11,583 nt of DNA from 2-01-FULL-49-22 sp964639445 (lineage in GTDB: Bacteria; Patescibacteriota; Saccharimonadia; Saccharimonadales; UBA10212): assembly GCA_964639445.1 (NCBI GenBank), contig CAZXDA010000016.1, positions 1-11,583 on the forward strand, given 5' to 3'. Positions within the stretch are counted from its first letter, which is position 1. Every line of letters starts with the position of its first letter. Below the pieces are notes generated by a model, which was not told the origin of the DNA, did no database searches, and saw nothing but the letters and a program-made list of their open reading frames with translations. The position numbers were made by a program, and so were the translations under genes. This document shows positions 5,384 to 11,583 of this stretch, piece by piece.

Positions 5384-6310
5384 TTAGGCGCCGACGCGGT
5401 CTTTGCGCTGACGACGTTTGGCATTTAGTTCTACGTATTCAATTACTTTCTCAGCCACATTGCGACCGGTTACCTGTTCGATAGATGAACCAGGGCTAGA
5501 ATTAACTTCTAATACCAGCGGGCCTCGTTTGCTACGCACAAAATCAACTCCGCAAATATTTAACCCCATGGTTTTGGCAGCTCTAACTGCCACTTTGCGC
5601 TCTTCATCTGTCAGTTTTATGGGTGTTCCTTCGCCACCTTGGTGAATATTTGAGCGGAATTCTTCCTCTATATTTATACTCTGACGTTGCATGCTAGCAA
5701 TTACTTTGCTTCCAACAACGAAGGCTCGAATGTCGGCTCCCTCGGCCTCTTCGATGTACTCTTGGAGCAAAATATTCGTGCCTTCCTCCTCCATCAGATA
5801 AAAACCCTGGAGTACCGAGCGAGCGGCTTTGCGAGTCTCGGCCAGTACAACGCCGCGGCCGTGAGTACCACGAGCTAATTTAATAACGACCGGTGGACCA
5901 TTGAGCTCTTCTACTAATCTATCTATTTCCTCGGTTGTAAGCCGACCTCGCGAGAAAATGGTTTTTGGAATCCCGATGCCCGCCCTAGCCAGGAGCTGAG
6001 TAGCCCGAAGTTTATCGCGTGATCGTACAATAGCTATCGAGCTAGCGGTTGTAAAAACTCCCTGCATCTCAAACTGCCGGACGATGGCTGTGCCATAACG
6101 GGTGTATGACGAGGCGATGCGCGGGATAATGGCATCGAAGCCCTTTAGCACTTCGCCGTTGTAGGTAACGATCGGGTTGTTCTGTTCTATTTTGGCCTCG
6201 CATTGGGTATAGTTAATTACCTCCACTTCATGGCCGCGCTTAAGCGCCTCTTCCTTGAGTCTCTTGGTGGAGTAATTACCCGGCCCTTTAGATAAAATTG
6301 CTATCTTCAT
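5384..6310 (-). CDS. rimK: RimK, ribosomal protein S6 glutamate ligase
   Basis: RimK is an ATP-grasp ligase that adds glutamates to the C-terminus of ribosomal protein S6. This 308-residue protein follows E. coli RimK (300 residues) along its length. It opens MKIAILSKGPGNYSTKRLKE, has SRDKLRATQLLARAGI (97-112), the ATP-binding VVIKLARGTHGRGVVLAETR (141-160), LLQEYI near 181-186, the FRSNIHQGGEG substrate loop (218-228), and metal-binding residues in CGVDF (Asp256) and LEVNSSPG (Glu268, Asn270). All key ligase residues appear intact. The C-terminus is a basic tail (KRRQRKDR). The ATG overlaps the stop of the protease gene by 4 nt (ATGA), so the two are translationally coupled. It is last in the cluster; a perfect palindrome follows 26 nt downstream. 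S6 as substrate is inferred from homology; S6 is not in the window. Confidence 0.95.
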   Translation of the reverse strand: MKIAILSKGPGNYSTKRLKEEALKRGHEVEVINYTQCEAKIEQNNPIVTYNGEVLKGFDAIIPRIASSYTRYGTAIVRQFEMQGVFTTASSIAIVRSRDKLRATQLLARAGIGIPKTIFSRGRLTTEEIDRLVEELNGPPVVIKLARGTHGRGVVLAETRKAARSVLQGFYLMEEEGTNILLQEYIEEAEGADIRAFVVGSKVIASMQRQSINIEEEFRSNIHQGGEGTPIKLTDEERKVAVRAAKTMGLNICGVDFVRSKRGPLVLEVNSSPGSSIEQVTGRNVAEKVIEYVELNAKRRQRKDRVGA

Positions 6311-6861
6311 AAGTTTATCTCTTTCTTTATCCGCTCCATTTCGAGTTTTAACCGTTTCCGTCTAGCTTCCTCTTTCTCGTGTAGAGGAGTACCCTTGCTT
6401 ACGTCTACAAGAAACTTCCTTTGCAGTGTACTACGCCCGATAAGAACTGGGTAAAGTTTAGTTGATCTGTCAGTTAATGTGAAAGTGGCTTTAATGGTAC
6501 GGCCTTTTATTTCTACCGGAATCTTAACCTTGTACCTAATTTGTTTGTGGCCAAAGGAATTGGCAACCCTGGTCAACTCAATATCTTTTTTCTTGAATAC
6601 AATTTTTTTACCCGTATAGAATTCACTACCTGGAGCAAAAAAAACGCAGTGTAATTCGCCTTTAGACAACCTAGCCTTACTGCACCAGATAGAAGAAGCG
6701 TCTGCGCCCGTGTCAACCTTGGATATAACTCTGTGGATATTAAGAGTAGGGAAACTGACCTTCTCTGCTCTTCCAATAACATCTAGTGTTTTCATCTTGT
6801 ATATTTTAACATCTTTTACGTCTTTAATCAACTTTTCTTTGCTTTCTGAGTTACTTTTCAA
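6307..6861 (-). CDS. RimB-like retropepsin-fold protease (DUF785/PF05618 family)
   Basis: This 184-residue protein carries the family's aspartic-protease signature SKVDTGADASSIWC (47-60), with Asp50 the expected catalytic residue of a retroviral-type protease, and the C-terminal VLIGRSTLQRKFLVDVSKG (139-157), the typical GR-L-FLVD block. Databases often call the family 'ATP-dependent zinc protease', but the motifs are those of a retropepsin. In Pseudomonas the relative RimB is reported to cut glutamate tails added to S6 by RimK, so pairing with rimK is meaningful. It overlaps the upstream ATP-grasp gene by 11 nt and rimK by 4 nt. The first 22 residues are charged and lie outside the usual domain; Met23 (MKTLDVIGRAEKV) is an alternative start that would remove the overlap. 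The C-terminus (160-184) is a highly charged helix. Confidence 0.88.
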   Translation of the reverse strand: MKSNSESKEKLIKDVKDVKIYKMKTLDVIGRAEKVSFPTLNIHRVISKVDTGADASSIWCSKARLSKGELHCVFFAPGSEFYTGKKIVFKKKDIELTRVANSFGHKQIRYKVKIPVEIKGRTIKATFTLTDRSTKLYPVLIGRSTLQRKFLVDVSKGTPLHEKEEARRKRLKLEMERIKKEINL

Positions 6862-8206
6862 ACTTAATGTTACTGTAAATGTTATTTATCATTTCCAGTG
6901 TCGATTTTTTTAGCTCATCGTTTTCGCCTAAAACACTTTGTTTCGAAAATATTGTTGCCAATCGGGCTCCAGGCTTAATTTTGCTTCCGATCGGTAAATA
7001 GCGTTGTAGCAGAATATTATCTGTCTTATCATTTTCATCGAAGCGGTAAGCCGGAAGTAGGAAATGTTTTCCGTTTCCTCTATACAATCCTGATGTTGGT
7101 GAGTTTTTGAGATTAAATACAGAGGTCGCCTTAGAGTGGATAACCAGCAGACTACCTGTAGAAAAAGATGGATTAACAGAGTGATCCAAGATTTCGTAAT
7201 CAAAATTACCGGTTTCTAGGATATGTAAGAGATAAAACGGTAAATCTCCGGGTTGATAGAGCATGTCTAGAAGTGGTGTAACGCCTGTTAATCTTTGATT
7301 GACTTCCAAGACAAGTGGTTGACCTCTTTTTCTATCAATCAAGAAGTCGACACCAAATATACCTCTGTATCCTGACTCAAGTAAGAAGCTGCCTATAGTC
7401 TCGCAATAGCCGGCCATCTCTTTATAGCATCCCAAAAACTGATCATTGAAAGAAATTTCTGCGCCGCAAAATTTGTCTGCTTTAGTGTTTAAGACGTTCA
7501 ATAGCGATTCATTGCGAACTATTTGTTTCTGCAGCGGGCCTACAAACACGCCGTAACGCGTAACACAGCACTGTAAACTCCTTTCTGCCGCGTCCTCAAC
7601 GTACTTAGAGACAACGAATCTTCGGCTCCCGTGTATTCTACTAATAGCATCTAAGGCGTGATGGTAGTCATCGAGGCCCCGAATTACAAATGTCCCTTTG
7701 CCGCCACTTAGAGACTCGTGTTGGAGAACAACGGCCCCCTCTTCTTTTAAAATGGATAGGGCTTCTTTTTCTGAAAATGGGTCTAGTATCTTAAAGCGCG
7801 AAAACGGTAGCTGGTCCTTGAATTTGCTCCGAAAGATGATTTTGTTTTCGAGAGATTCGCTCCTCTTAGAAACAGTACCCAAGAAACTAGTACTGGAATG
7901 TCGTAGATTTAAGGGTATATCAACACCAAGTGGCTTATACAGCAGGATGTTATATCCTGGAAGATTGTTCAATACAATATCCTGAAAGCTCGGGTTGTTA
8001 AGTAAAGCCTGAGTGTTGAGACGTCGTGCGGGTGTTTTTTCGCGACTGTTGAGAAGTAGAACTTGGGGCGCCTCTGCAATATCTATGTCCCAGCCATAAA
8101 GTGAGATTATCTTGTAATCTTCGAACCACCGCTCTGGGCCTAAACGCGGCCATGGCACAATGCCGACACCGGCAATTTTAATTCGTCTGTCATATCGGAT
8201 CTTCAT
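6851..8206 (-). CDS. Stand-alone ATP-grasp ligase, substrate unknown
   Basis: The 451-residue protein has an N-terminal region (1-120) of the pre-ATP-grasp type, a central ATP-grasp fold (about 125-335) and a C-terminal extra domain (about 345-451) with KIKPGARLATIFSKQSV. Visible motifs are VVLQHESLSGGKGTFV (159-174) with the glycine-rich nucleotide loop, FVVSKYVED (197-205), GIFGVDFLID (282-291) with Asp287, and LVLEVNQRLTG (298-308) with Glu301 and Asn303 for metal binding. Such enzymes join a carboxylate to an amine through an acyl phosphate. It is clearly different from RimK, and the substrate cannot be told from the sequence. It lies between a glutamine amidotransferase gene (52 nt upstream) and the RimB-like gene (11-nt overlap), which suggests a ligase step in the same process. 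There is no Shine-Dalgarno; a terminator-like hairpin lies just before the start. Confidence 0.85.
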   Translation of the reverse strand: MKIRYDRRIKIAGVGIVPWPRLGPERWFEDYKIISLYGWDIDIAEAPQVLLLNSREKTPARRLNTQALLNNPSFQDIVLNNLPGYNILLYKPLGVDIPLNLRHSSTSFLGTVSKRSESLENKIIFRSKFKDQLPFSRFKILDPFSEKEALSILKEEGAVVLQHESLSGGKGTFVIRGLDDYHHALDAISRIHGSRRFVVSKYVEDAAERSLQCCVTRYGVFVGPLQKQIVRNESLLNVLNTKADKFCGAEISFNDQFLGCYKEMAGYCETIGSFLLESGYRGIFGVDFLIDRKRGQPLVLEVNQRLTGVTPLLDMLYQPGDLPFYLLHILETGNFDYEILDHSVNPSFSTGSLLVIHSKATSVFNLKNSPTSGLYRGNGKHFLLPAYRFDENDKTDNILLQRYLPIGSKIKPGARLATIFSKQSVLGENDELKKSTLEMINNIYSNIKFEK

Positions 8207-8211
8207 GATCT

Positions 8212-8247
8212 AAAAAGAGTATTAAGCCTTCTAATACTACCTTTTTT
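8212..8247. terminator. Terminator- or attenuator-like hairpin inside the cluster
   Basis: GTATTA (8219-8224) pairs with TAATAC (8232-8237) around a 7-nt loop, flanked by AAAAAG (8212-8217) and CTTTTTT (8241-8247), so U-runs follow the stem on both strands. The stem is short and AT-rich, thus weak. It lies in the 52-nt gap between the amidotransferase stop and the ATP-grasp start and could lower expression of the downstream genes. On the minus strand the TAATAC arm could also act as a -10 box 12 nt before the ATP-grasp ATG. Confidence 0.35.
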
Positions 8248-8258
8248 GTCTTAGATAT

Positions 8259-8828
8259 TTAAGGATTGATTACAGCACTCAAAAGATGCTCAAGGCGGAG
8301 GGTGCCGCCGAGTTCGGGGTGGAATTGGCTGCCGATTTGGCGCAGAAGCGGATCGTACATCAACTCGACACCGTGCTCTGATTTTGCTAACGTTTCAAAA
8401 CCTTCTGGAGCCTCTGAAACGCTCCAGCCGTGTGATTCAACTTGCCTAAAGCTCTGTTTGCCAAAAAGCTGCCAGCCTTTTTCGGTCACATCAAGAGAAG
8501 ATGTTTTAGAAATTGTTTTACCTAAATAAGGCACTGGCTTATCGTAAGCCTTAGCCATAATTTCAAACCCCATACAGATGCCAATAAGAGGTTTTTGGCA
8601 GCTACGGACGAATTTCATCTCATCCTCATACCAAAGTCTGCCTTGATAGTCCGTATCATCAATCTCCAACCCTTCGCCGCCCCCGCCAGACAAAATCACT
8701 AAATCCTTATCTCGATGGTAAAAATCTAGACCAGGCGCGTATTCCTGAATTTCAACGTCATGACCGACTAAGGCCTTGTTGAGGGCTTTTAGGTGAGCAG
8801 TATTGTTGTTTATAAGTAGTATTTTCAT
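8259..8828 (-). CDS. Class I glutamine amidotransferase domain protein
   Basis: The 189-residue protein is a single class I (triad) amidotransferase domain. The nucleophile elbow is GICMGFE with Cys85; the other triad members are His170 and Glu172 in SQFHPE. The LVILSGGGGEG segment (43-53) is the usual loop of TrpG- and GuaA-like domains. Such domains release ammonia from glutamine for a partner enzyme, though some relatives hydrolyse gamma-glutamyl bonds. No synthetase domain is fused, so the partner must be separate; the adjacent ATP-grasp protein is the obvious candidate (inference, by analogy with carbamoyl-phosphate synthase subunits). It lies 30 nt after the 35-residue miniprotein gene and 52 nt before the ATP-grasp gene. 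No Shine-Dalgarno is visible before the ATG (AAAATAAAAG). Confidence 0.9.
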   Translation of the reverse strand: MKILLINNNTAHLKALNKALVGHDVEIQEYAPGLDFYHRDKDLVILSGGGGEGLEIDDTDYQGRLWYEDEMKFVRSCQKPLIGICMGFEIMAKAYDKPVPYLGKTISKTSSLDVTEKGWQLFGKQSFRQVESHGWSVSEAPEGFETLAKSEHGVELMYDPLLRQIGSQFHPELGGTLRLEHLLSAVINP

Positions 8829-8858
8829 CTTTTATTTTCTGATCACCATTTCGTTTAT

Positions 8859-8966
8859 CTAGAATCTTGAGTGGGCTACTCGCGTGTAAACAAACCAGAC
8901 AACAACCGCCAGGATAACTATCAATGTTATGATCATGGGAATAAAGCCATTTTGGTTTTTGTGCAT
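8859..8966 (-). CDS. 35-residue single-helix membrane miniprotein with prepilin-like start
   Basis: The translated peptide begins MHKNQNGFIPMIITLI, continues as one hydrophobic helix (about 11-27) and ends YTRVAHSRF before TAG. The polar, basic start followed by G-F and a hydrophobic run resembles a type IV prepilin leader with cleavage after Gly7, but the usual Glu at mature position 5 is missing and there is no body, so it may simply be a small inner-membrane peptide with a cytoplasmic N-terminus. A TACAAT box lies 9 nt before the ATG (-10 at 8976-8981), again leaderless-like, with AGG touching the ATG. It leads the amidotransferase/ATP-grasp/protease/RimK series with a 30-nt gap and is divergent from the cyclase gene. 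The function is unknown; reality is supported by the clean membrane-helix pattern and spacing. Confidence 0.6.
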   Translation of the reverse strand: MHKNQNGFIPMIITLIVILAVVVWFVYTRVAHSRF

Positions 8967-9009
8967 CCTATTTCTATTGTAATACCAAAGTCAATAAACA
9001 TAAGCTTTT

Positions 9010-9038
9010 TTGACAAGAAGGGCAGTTCTTGCTATAAT
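9010..9038 (+). promoter_or_regulatory. Perfect-consensus sigma-70 promoter, leaderless for the GGDEF gene
   Basis: TTGACA (9010-9015), a 17-bp spacer and TATAAT (9033-9038) match the consensus exactly, with TGC before the -10 as an extended element. Only 7 nt separate the -10 box from the ATG at 9046, so the normal start point falls on or one base before the A of ATG. Confidence 0.9.
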
Positions 9039-9045
9039 AAGTTTT

Positions 9046-9720
9046 ATGGAAGATAGACGCCAACGCGATATCGGCCCGCCAAAAGGAGTTGAGCGAAGAG
9101 GAGCTCCCAGGCGACGCGAACTAGCTCAAGCCTTAGGTAACGCTGTGCTCGAAATAGAACATGAGAGATTTTTAAGGCAAGCGGCTGAGGAAGAGAGTGT
9201 TAAACTAAGAAAAGAGGTCTATACAGACAAATTGACGGGTGCAGCTAGCAGACGGGCATTTGATGAAAAGTTTCCTGAGCTAGTTGAAATAGCTCATACA
9301 AATAACGAACCTCTGGCTTTTTTATTCTTTGATGGCAACAAAATACATGATTTTAATAAGAAGTATGGCCATCAAGCCGGCGATAGAGTCTTGCAAAAAA
9401 TAGCGCAAACTCTTAAAAAGACCGCTCGCCCTACCGATTTAGTAGCCCGTCTTGGCGGAGACGAATTTGGCGTAGTGCTGACAGGCTTTAAGCCCATGCC
9501 AGGCGTTACTGAGGCTGAACTCATTGATGACACTATCGCCAGGTATGGAAAAGAGATAAGAGGTGGTATTTCAGAGCTTAGATTGCCGGGTGACCCCCGA
9601 GTTGGGGCCAGTTTTGCAATTGAAGTGTTGAGGGTGGGCGAATCGCCAAAAGAATTATATGCCAGGGCTGATGCTGCCTGCACAGCACTGAAACGCCAGC
9701 AAGGTTTAGCAAGAGATTAG
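9046..9720 (+). CDS. Soluble GGDEF-domain diguanylate cyclase
   Basis: The 224-residue protein should make cyclic-di-GMP from two GTP. The N-terminus (1-58) is charged and probably a coiled coil, with no membrane segment or sensor domain. The GGDEF domain (about 59-220) starts at YTDKLTGAASRRAF and carries Asp96 (metal) in FFDGNKIHDF, Asn104 and Asp113 (guanine contacts, by PleD comparison), and an intact RLGGDEFGVVL signature (GGDEF at 137-141). An RxxD inhibitory site (RPTD, 128-131) lies five residues before it, so feedback inhibition by product is likely. ATG 9046 was chosen because an upstream TTG at 9010 is itself the -35 box. The perfect promoter and lack of leader suggest strong, leaderless expression. 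It is divergent from the amidotransferase/RimK cluster, and its stop overlaps that of dnaJ by 4 nt. Confidence 0.93.
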   Translation: MEDRRQRDIGPPKGVERRGAPRRRELAQALGNAVLEIEHERFLRQAAEEESVKLRKEVYTDKLTGAASRRAFDEKFPELVEIAHTNNEPLAFLFFDGNKIHDFNKKYGHQAGDRVLQKIAQTLKKTARPTDLVARLGGDEFGVVLTGFKPMPGVTEAELIDDTIARYGKEIRGGISELRLPGDPRVGASFAIEVLRVGESPKELYARADAACTALKRQQGLARD

Positions 9721-10844
9721 CGGAAGAGGCCTTTGCGGCCGCCAGAGCTGCGAAGCTTTTTAAGTAACTCTGTTTGTTGTTTTGTAAGTTTGGCGGGGGT
9801 GTCGACAATGATGGTCACTATATGGGCGCCGCGTACGCCGCCGCGGTTGAGGTTAGGTACGCCGTGTCCAGAGAGTTTAAAGTCGCTACCGCTTTGGGTG
9901 CCCATTGGTATTTTCATATGCACAGGCCCATCGACTGTTTCAACATCTATTTCAGTTCCCAGAGCGGCATCAACCATGCTGATGTGTTCACTGGATAAAA
10001 TCAGGTCGCCCTCGCGAGTGAATTTTTTATGCGGCTTAACTTTTATATTGACGTATAAATCGCCCTTTTCGCCGTGGGCTACGGCTTCGCCGTGACCGCG
10101 CAGGCGGATTACGGCGCCATCGTCAATGCCGGCCGGAATTTTAAGTTTGACGTTTTGGCTTTTGCGCTGGGTGCCGCGGCCGCGGCAAACGCTGCACTCT
10201 TTTTCCGGAACCTTACCGCGGCCGCGGCACACCGGACAGGTAGTCGCTTGGCGAATGTTACCGAAAATCGTCCGCGTAACTCTATGCACCTGGCCACTAC
10301 CTTTGCATTCCTCGCACTCTTTGAGTTCGTAACCGGGTTCCACTGTCGTTCCTTTGCAGTGCTCGCAGACATCTTCCAAGTTCAGTCTTAGATCAACTTC
10401 GGTGCCAAAAACCGCTTGTTCGAAAGTAATTTCCACATTTGTTTCTACGTCACGTCCGCGACTCGTTCGCGTACTAGATGTACGTCCCCCAAAGCTGGTT
10501 CCAAAAAAACTATCAAAAATATCGCCTAAGCCCAAATCACCAAAATCAAAGCGAAACTCCTGCCCTGCCTGGCCGAACCCGCCAAAATCAAAACCGCCAA
10601 ATGGCCCGCCATCAGAAGCGGCACTTGTGCCTACACCAGCATGTCCAAATTGATCGTAACGCTGACGCTTGGAAGGGTCTTTTAAAACTTCATAGGCCTC
10701 GCTAACCTCTTTAAATTTGGTCTCGTCCCCACCCTCTTTATCAGGATGGTGCTGAATAGCCAAGCGCCGATACGCCTTCTTAACTTCATCGGCCGACGCA
10801 CTTTTACCAACCCCCAAAACCTCATAATAGTCACGCTTAACCAT
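9717..10844 (-). CDS. dnaJ: Chaperone DnaJ (Hsp40), full length
   Basis: DnaJ delivers unfolded clients to DnaK and stimulates its ATPase through the J domain. The 375 residues show all parts: J domain (1-68) with the essential HPD at 33-35, a Gly/Phe-rich linker (about 70-120), a zinc-binding region with four Cys pairs (160/163, 177/180, 203/206, 217/220), and the C-terminal client-binding domains. The second to fourth zinc motifs are CxxCxGxG; the first is CEHCKGTT, lacking its last glycine, which is a mild deviation that keeps the cysteines. No dnaK or grpE is next to it. The start overlaps the end of cutA by 8 nt, and the 3' end overlaps the cyclase gene on the other strand by 4 nt, so no terminator stands between. 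Confidence 0.97.
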   Translation of the reverse strand: MVKRDYYEVLGVGKSASADEVKKAYRRLAIQHHPDKEGGDETKFKEVSEAYEVLKDPSKRQRYDQFGHAGVGTSAASDGGPFGGFDFGGFGQAGQEFRFDFGDLGLGDIFDSFFGTSFGGRTSSTRTSRGRDVETNVEITFEQAVFGTEVDLRLNLEDVCEHCKGTTVEPGYELKECEECKGSGQVHRVTRTIFGNIRQATTCPVCRGRGKVPEKECSVCRGRGTQRKSQNVKLKIPAGIDDGAVIRLRGHGEAVAHGEKGDLYVNIKVKPHKKFTREGDLILSSEHISMVDAALGTEIDVETVDGPVHMKIPMGTQSGSDFKLSGHGVPNLNRGGVRGAHIVTIIVDTPAKLTKQQTELLKKLRSSGGRKGLFR

Positions 10845-11163
10845 TTTTTAGCTCTCTCTTAAGCCACACCTCGGACTTTTTGGAAATTTTAGAAACTGGT
10901 ACAGCTTCTAGTACGAAGGTATCATAGCTGTGAAGTTTGGCGACTTCACGTTCAATTTCTTCAAATAAATCCAACCGGCTTTCCATTTGCAGCAAGATCT
11001 CGTTAGAATGCTCTATTTTATTTTTCCACCAAAAGTCAGAAGTTACCAAAACTTGTCTAGCACAAGCGACTAAATGCTTAACAAGTAAAGTATTTACAAT
11101 CTTGTCAGCTTCTTTTTTGTCTGCACACGTCAGCCAAACATGACAAAATCTAACCGTTTTCAT
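10837..11163 (-). CDS. cutA: CutA1-family divalent-ion tolerance protein
   Basis: CutA1 is a small trimeric protein with a ferredoxin-like fold, linked to copper or divalent-cation tolerance in E. coli; its exact role is unclear. This 108-residue protein has the family pattern ADKIVNTLLVKHLVACARQV (19-38), an aromatic SDFWWKNKIEHSNEI stretch (42-56), a LLQMES strand and LHSYDTF (77-83), the usual lH-Y motif, then a Trp near the C-terminus (VWLKREL). A Shine-Dalgarno AGAGG lies 4 nt before the ATG. It overlaps the upstream membrane-protein gene by 14 nt and dnaJ by 8 nt, so the three form a tight operon. Confidence 0.9.
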   Translation of the reverse strand: MKTVRFCHVWLTCADKKEADKIVNTLLVKHLVACARQVLVTSDFWWKNKIEHSNEILLQMESRLDLFEEIEREVAKLHSYDTFVLEAVPVSKISKKSEVWLKRELKNG

Positions 11164-11581
11164 TAAACCTCTTAGAAAGTTCCTTGATATTTAGAAGAGA
11201 AAAAACCTTATTTAGAGCAGCATGATTCTCATCCGTTTTTCCATCTCTATGCACCGAGTTTGAAAGAAACATCAACTGACCTTTGGCATCAATTATCTTT
11301 TCTCTTTTGGGGACAAAATGAAGTTTTGTGCAAAAACTTAAAAATGGTACTAAGAGATATGTTCTCTCAAGGTCGCATGCTAAATCCCTCATAACTGGCA
11401 TTGCCTCATCAGCTAGCTTATTGCTCCCAGGACTTGTAATTATATGAGAATAATATGTAAGCTTATAGCCTATTTTGGCTTTGAGTTTTCTATATCTCCA
11501 TATTGGCTGAAGAAAAAAGTTGGAAAAAATGTAGCCTACTATTGCGGTTATGACCCCTAGAAGGAAGATGAGAAGTTCCAC
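11150..11581 (-). CDS. Membrane-anchored protein of unknown function, possibly cut by the window edge
   Basis: The frame reads 143 residues from a GTG at 11581, two bases from the window end, so an upstream start cannot be excluded. The N-terminus has one hydrophobic helix (about 2-22, LLIFLLGVITAIVGYIF) followed by FFLQPIWRYRKLKAKIGYKLTYYSHII (24-50 region), then a soluble, charged remainder. An N-terminal anchor followed by a 'P-x-x-x-R-x-L' cytoplasmic segment is seen in many hypothetical proteins, but I cannot assign a function. It precedes cutA with a 14-nt overlap and ends in TAG. The natural-looking N-terminus suggests that GTG 11581 may be the true start. Confidence 0.65.
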   Translation of the reverse strand: MELLIFLLGVITAIVGYIFSNFFLQPIWRYRKLKAKIGYKLTYYSHIITSPGSNKLADEAMPVMRDLACDLERTYLLVPFLSFCTKLHFVPKREKIIDAKGQLMFLSNSVHRDGKTDENHAALNKVFSLLNIKELSKRFNENG

Positions 11582-11583
11582 TC

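Noticed and set aside
9010..9045. Upstream TTG start for the GGDEF protein
   Set aside because: The TTG is the first three bases of the -35 box, so it would not be in the transcript; ATG 9046 fits the promoter.
1..11583. Alternative genetic code with TGA read as glycine, as in some CPR lineages
   Set aside because: No gene needs an internal TGA, and TGA ends the 99-residue protein, the cassette gene and the RimB-like gene at sensible places.
1..11583. CRISPR arrays, insertion sequences, rRNA genes
   Set aside because: No spaced direct repeats, transposase motifs or rRNA-like sequence were seen; the only short tandem repeat is AGCGTAT twice at 5301-5314.

Overview
This 11.6 kb window reads as a chromosomal segment of a small-genome bacterium, most probably of the Candidate Phyla Radiation (Patescibacteria; Saccharibacteria or a relative). 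The reasons are the packed layout with many 1-14 nt gene overlaps, a ComEC cut down to its membrane core, many small uncharacterised membrane proteins, and start sites whose -10 boxes lie only 7-11 nt before the ATG. TGA acts as a normal stop, so the standard code fits. The phylum is an inference from style and gene content, not proven by a marker.

Region 1 (1-1300, minus strand) holds yebC, ruvC and the beginning of ruvA: a translational regulator coupled to Holliday-junction resolution genes. Region 2 (1300-2020, plus strand) is an isolated GC-rich gene for a secreted protein, with its own near-consensus promoter, 5'-end hairpin, perfect Shine-Dalgarno and strong intrinsic terminator; it looks foreign to its surroundings. 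Region 3 (2060-5090) has comEC, a small membrane protein, tRNA-Lys(TTT), an ExoD-family membrane protein (plus strand) and another membrane protein. Region 4 (5090-5383) is a short region rich in nested hairpins plus a 36-bp perfect palindrome.

Region 5 (5384-8966, minus strand) is the most interesting part. It is a probable operon of a 35-residue membrane miniprotein, a class I glutamine amidotransferase, a stand-alone ATP-grasp ligase, a retropepsin-like protease of the RimB/DUF785 type, and RimK (glutamate ligase of ribosomal protein S6). The last three overlap. Directly upstream and divergent is a soluble GGDEF diguanylate cyclase with intact active and inhibitory sites. In Pseudomonas, RimB and RimK form a ribosome-modification system tuned by cyclic-di-GMP, so the neighbourhood suggests an expanded protein- or peptide-tailing system with added amidotransferase and ligase steps. 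Region 6 (9717-11583, minus strand) holds dnaJ, cutA and a membrane protein reaching the window edge, all overlapping; dnaJ meets the cyclase gene tail to tail with a 4-nt overlap.

Regulation seen in the sequence: the cyclase gene has an exact TTGACA-N17-TATAAT promoter whose expected start falls on the ATG, and several other genes show the same leaderless geometry, in contrast with the classic Shine-Dalgarno of the GC-rich cassette.
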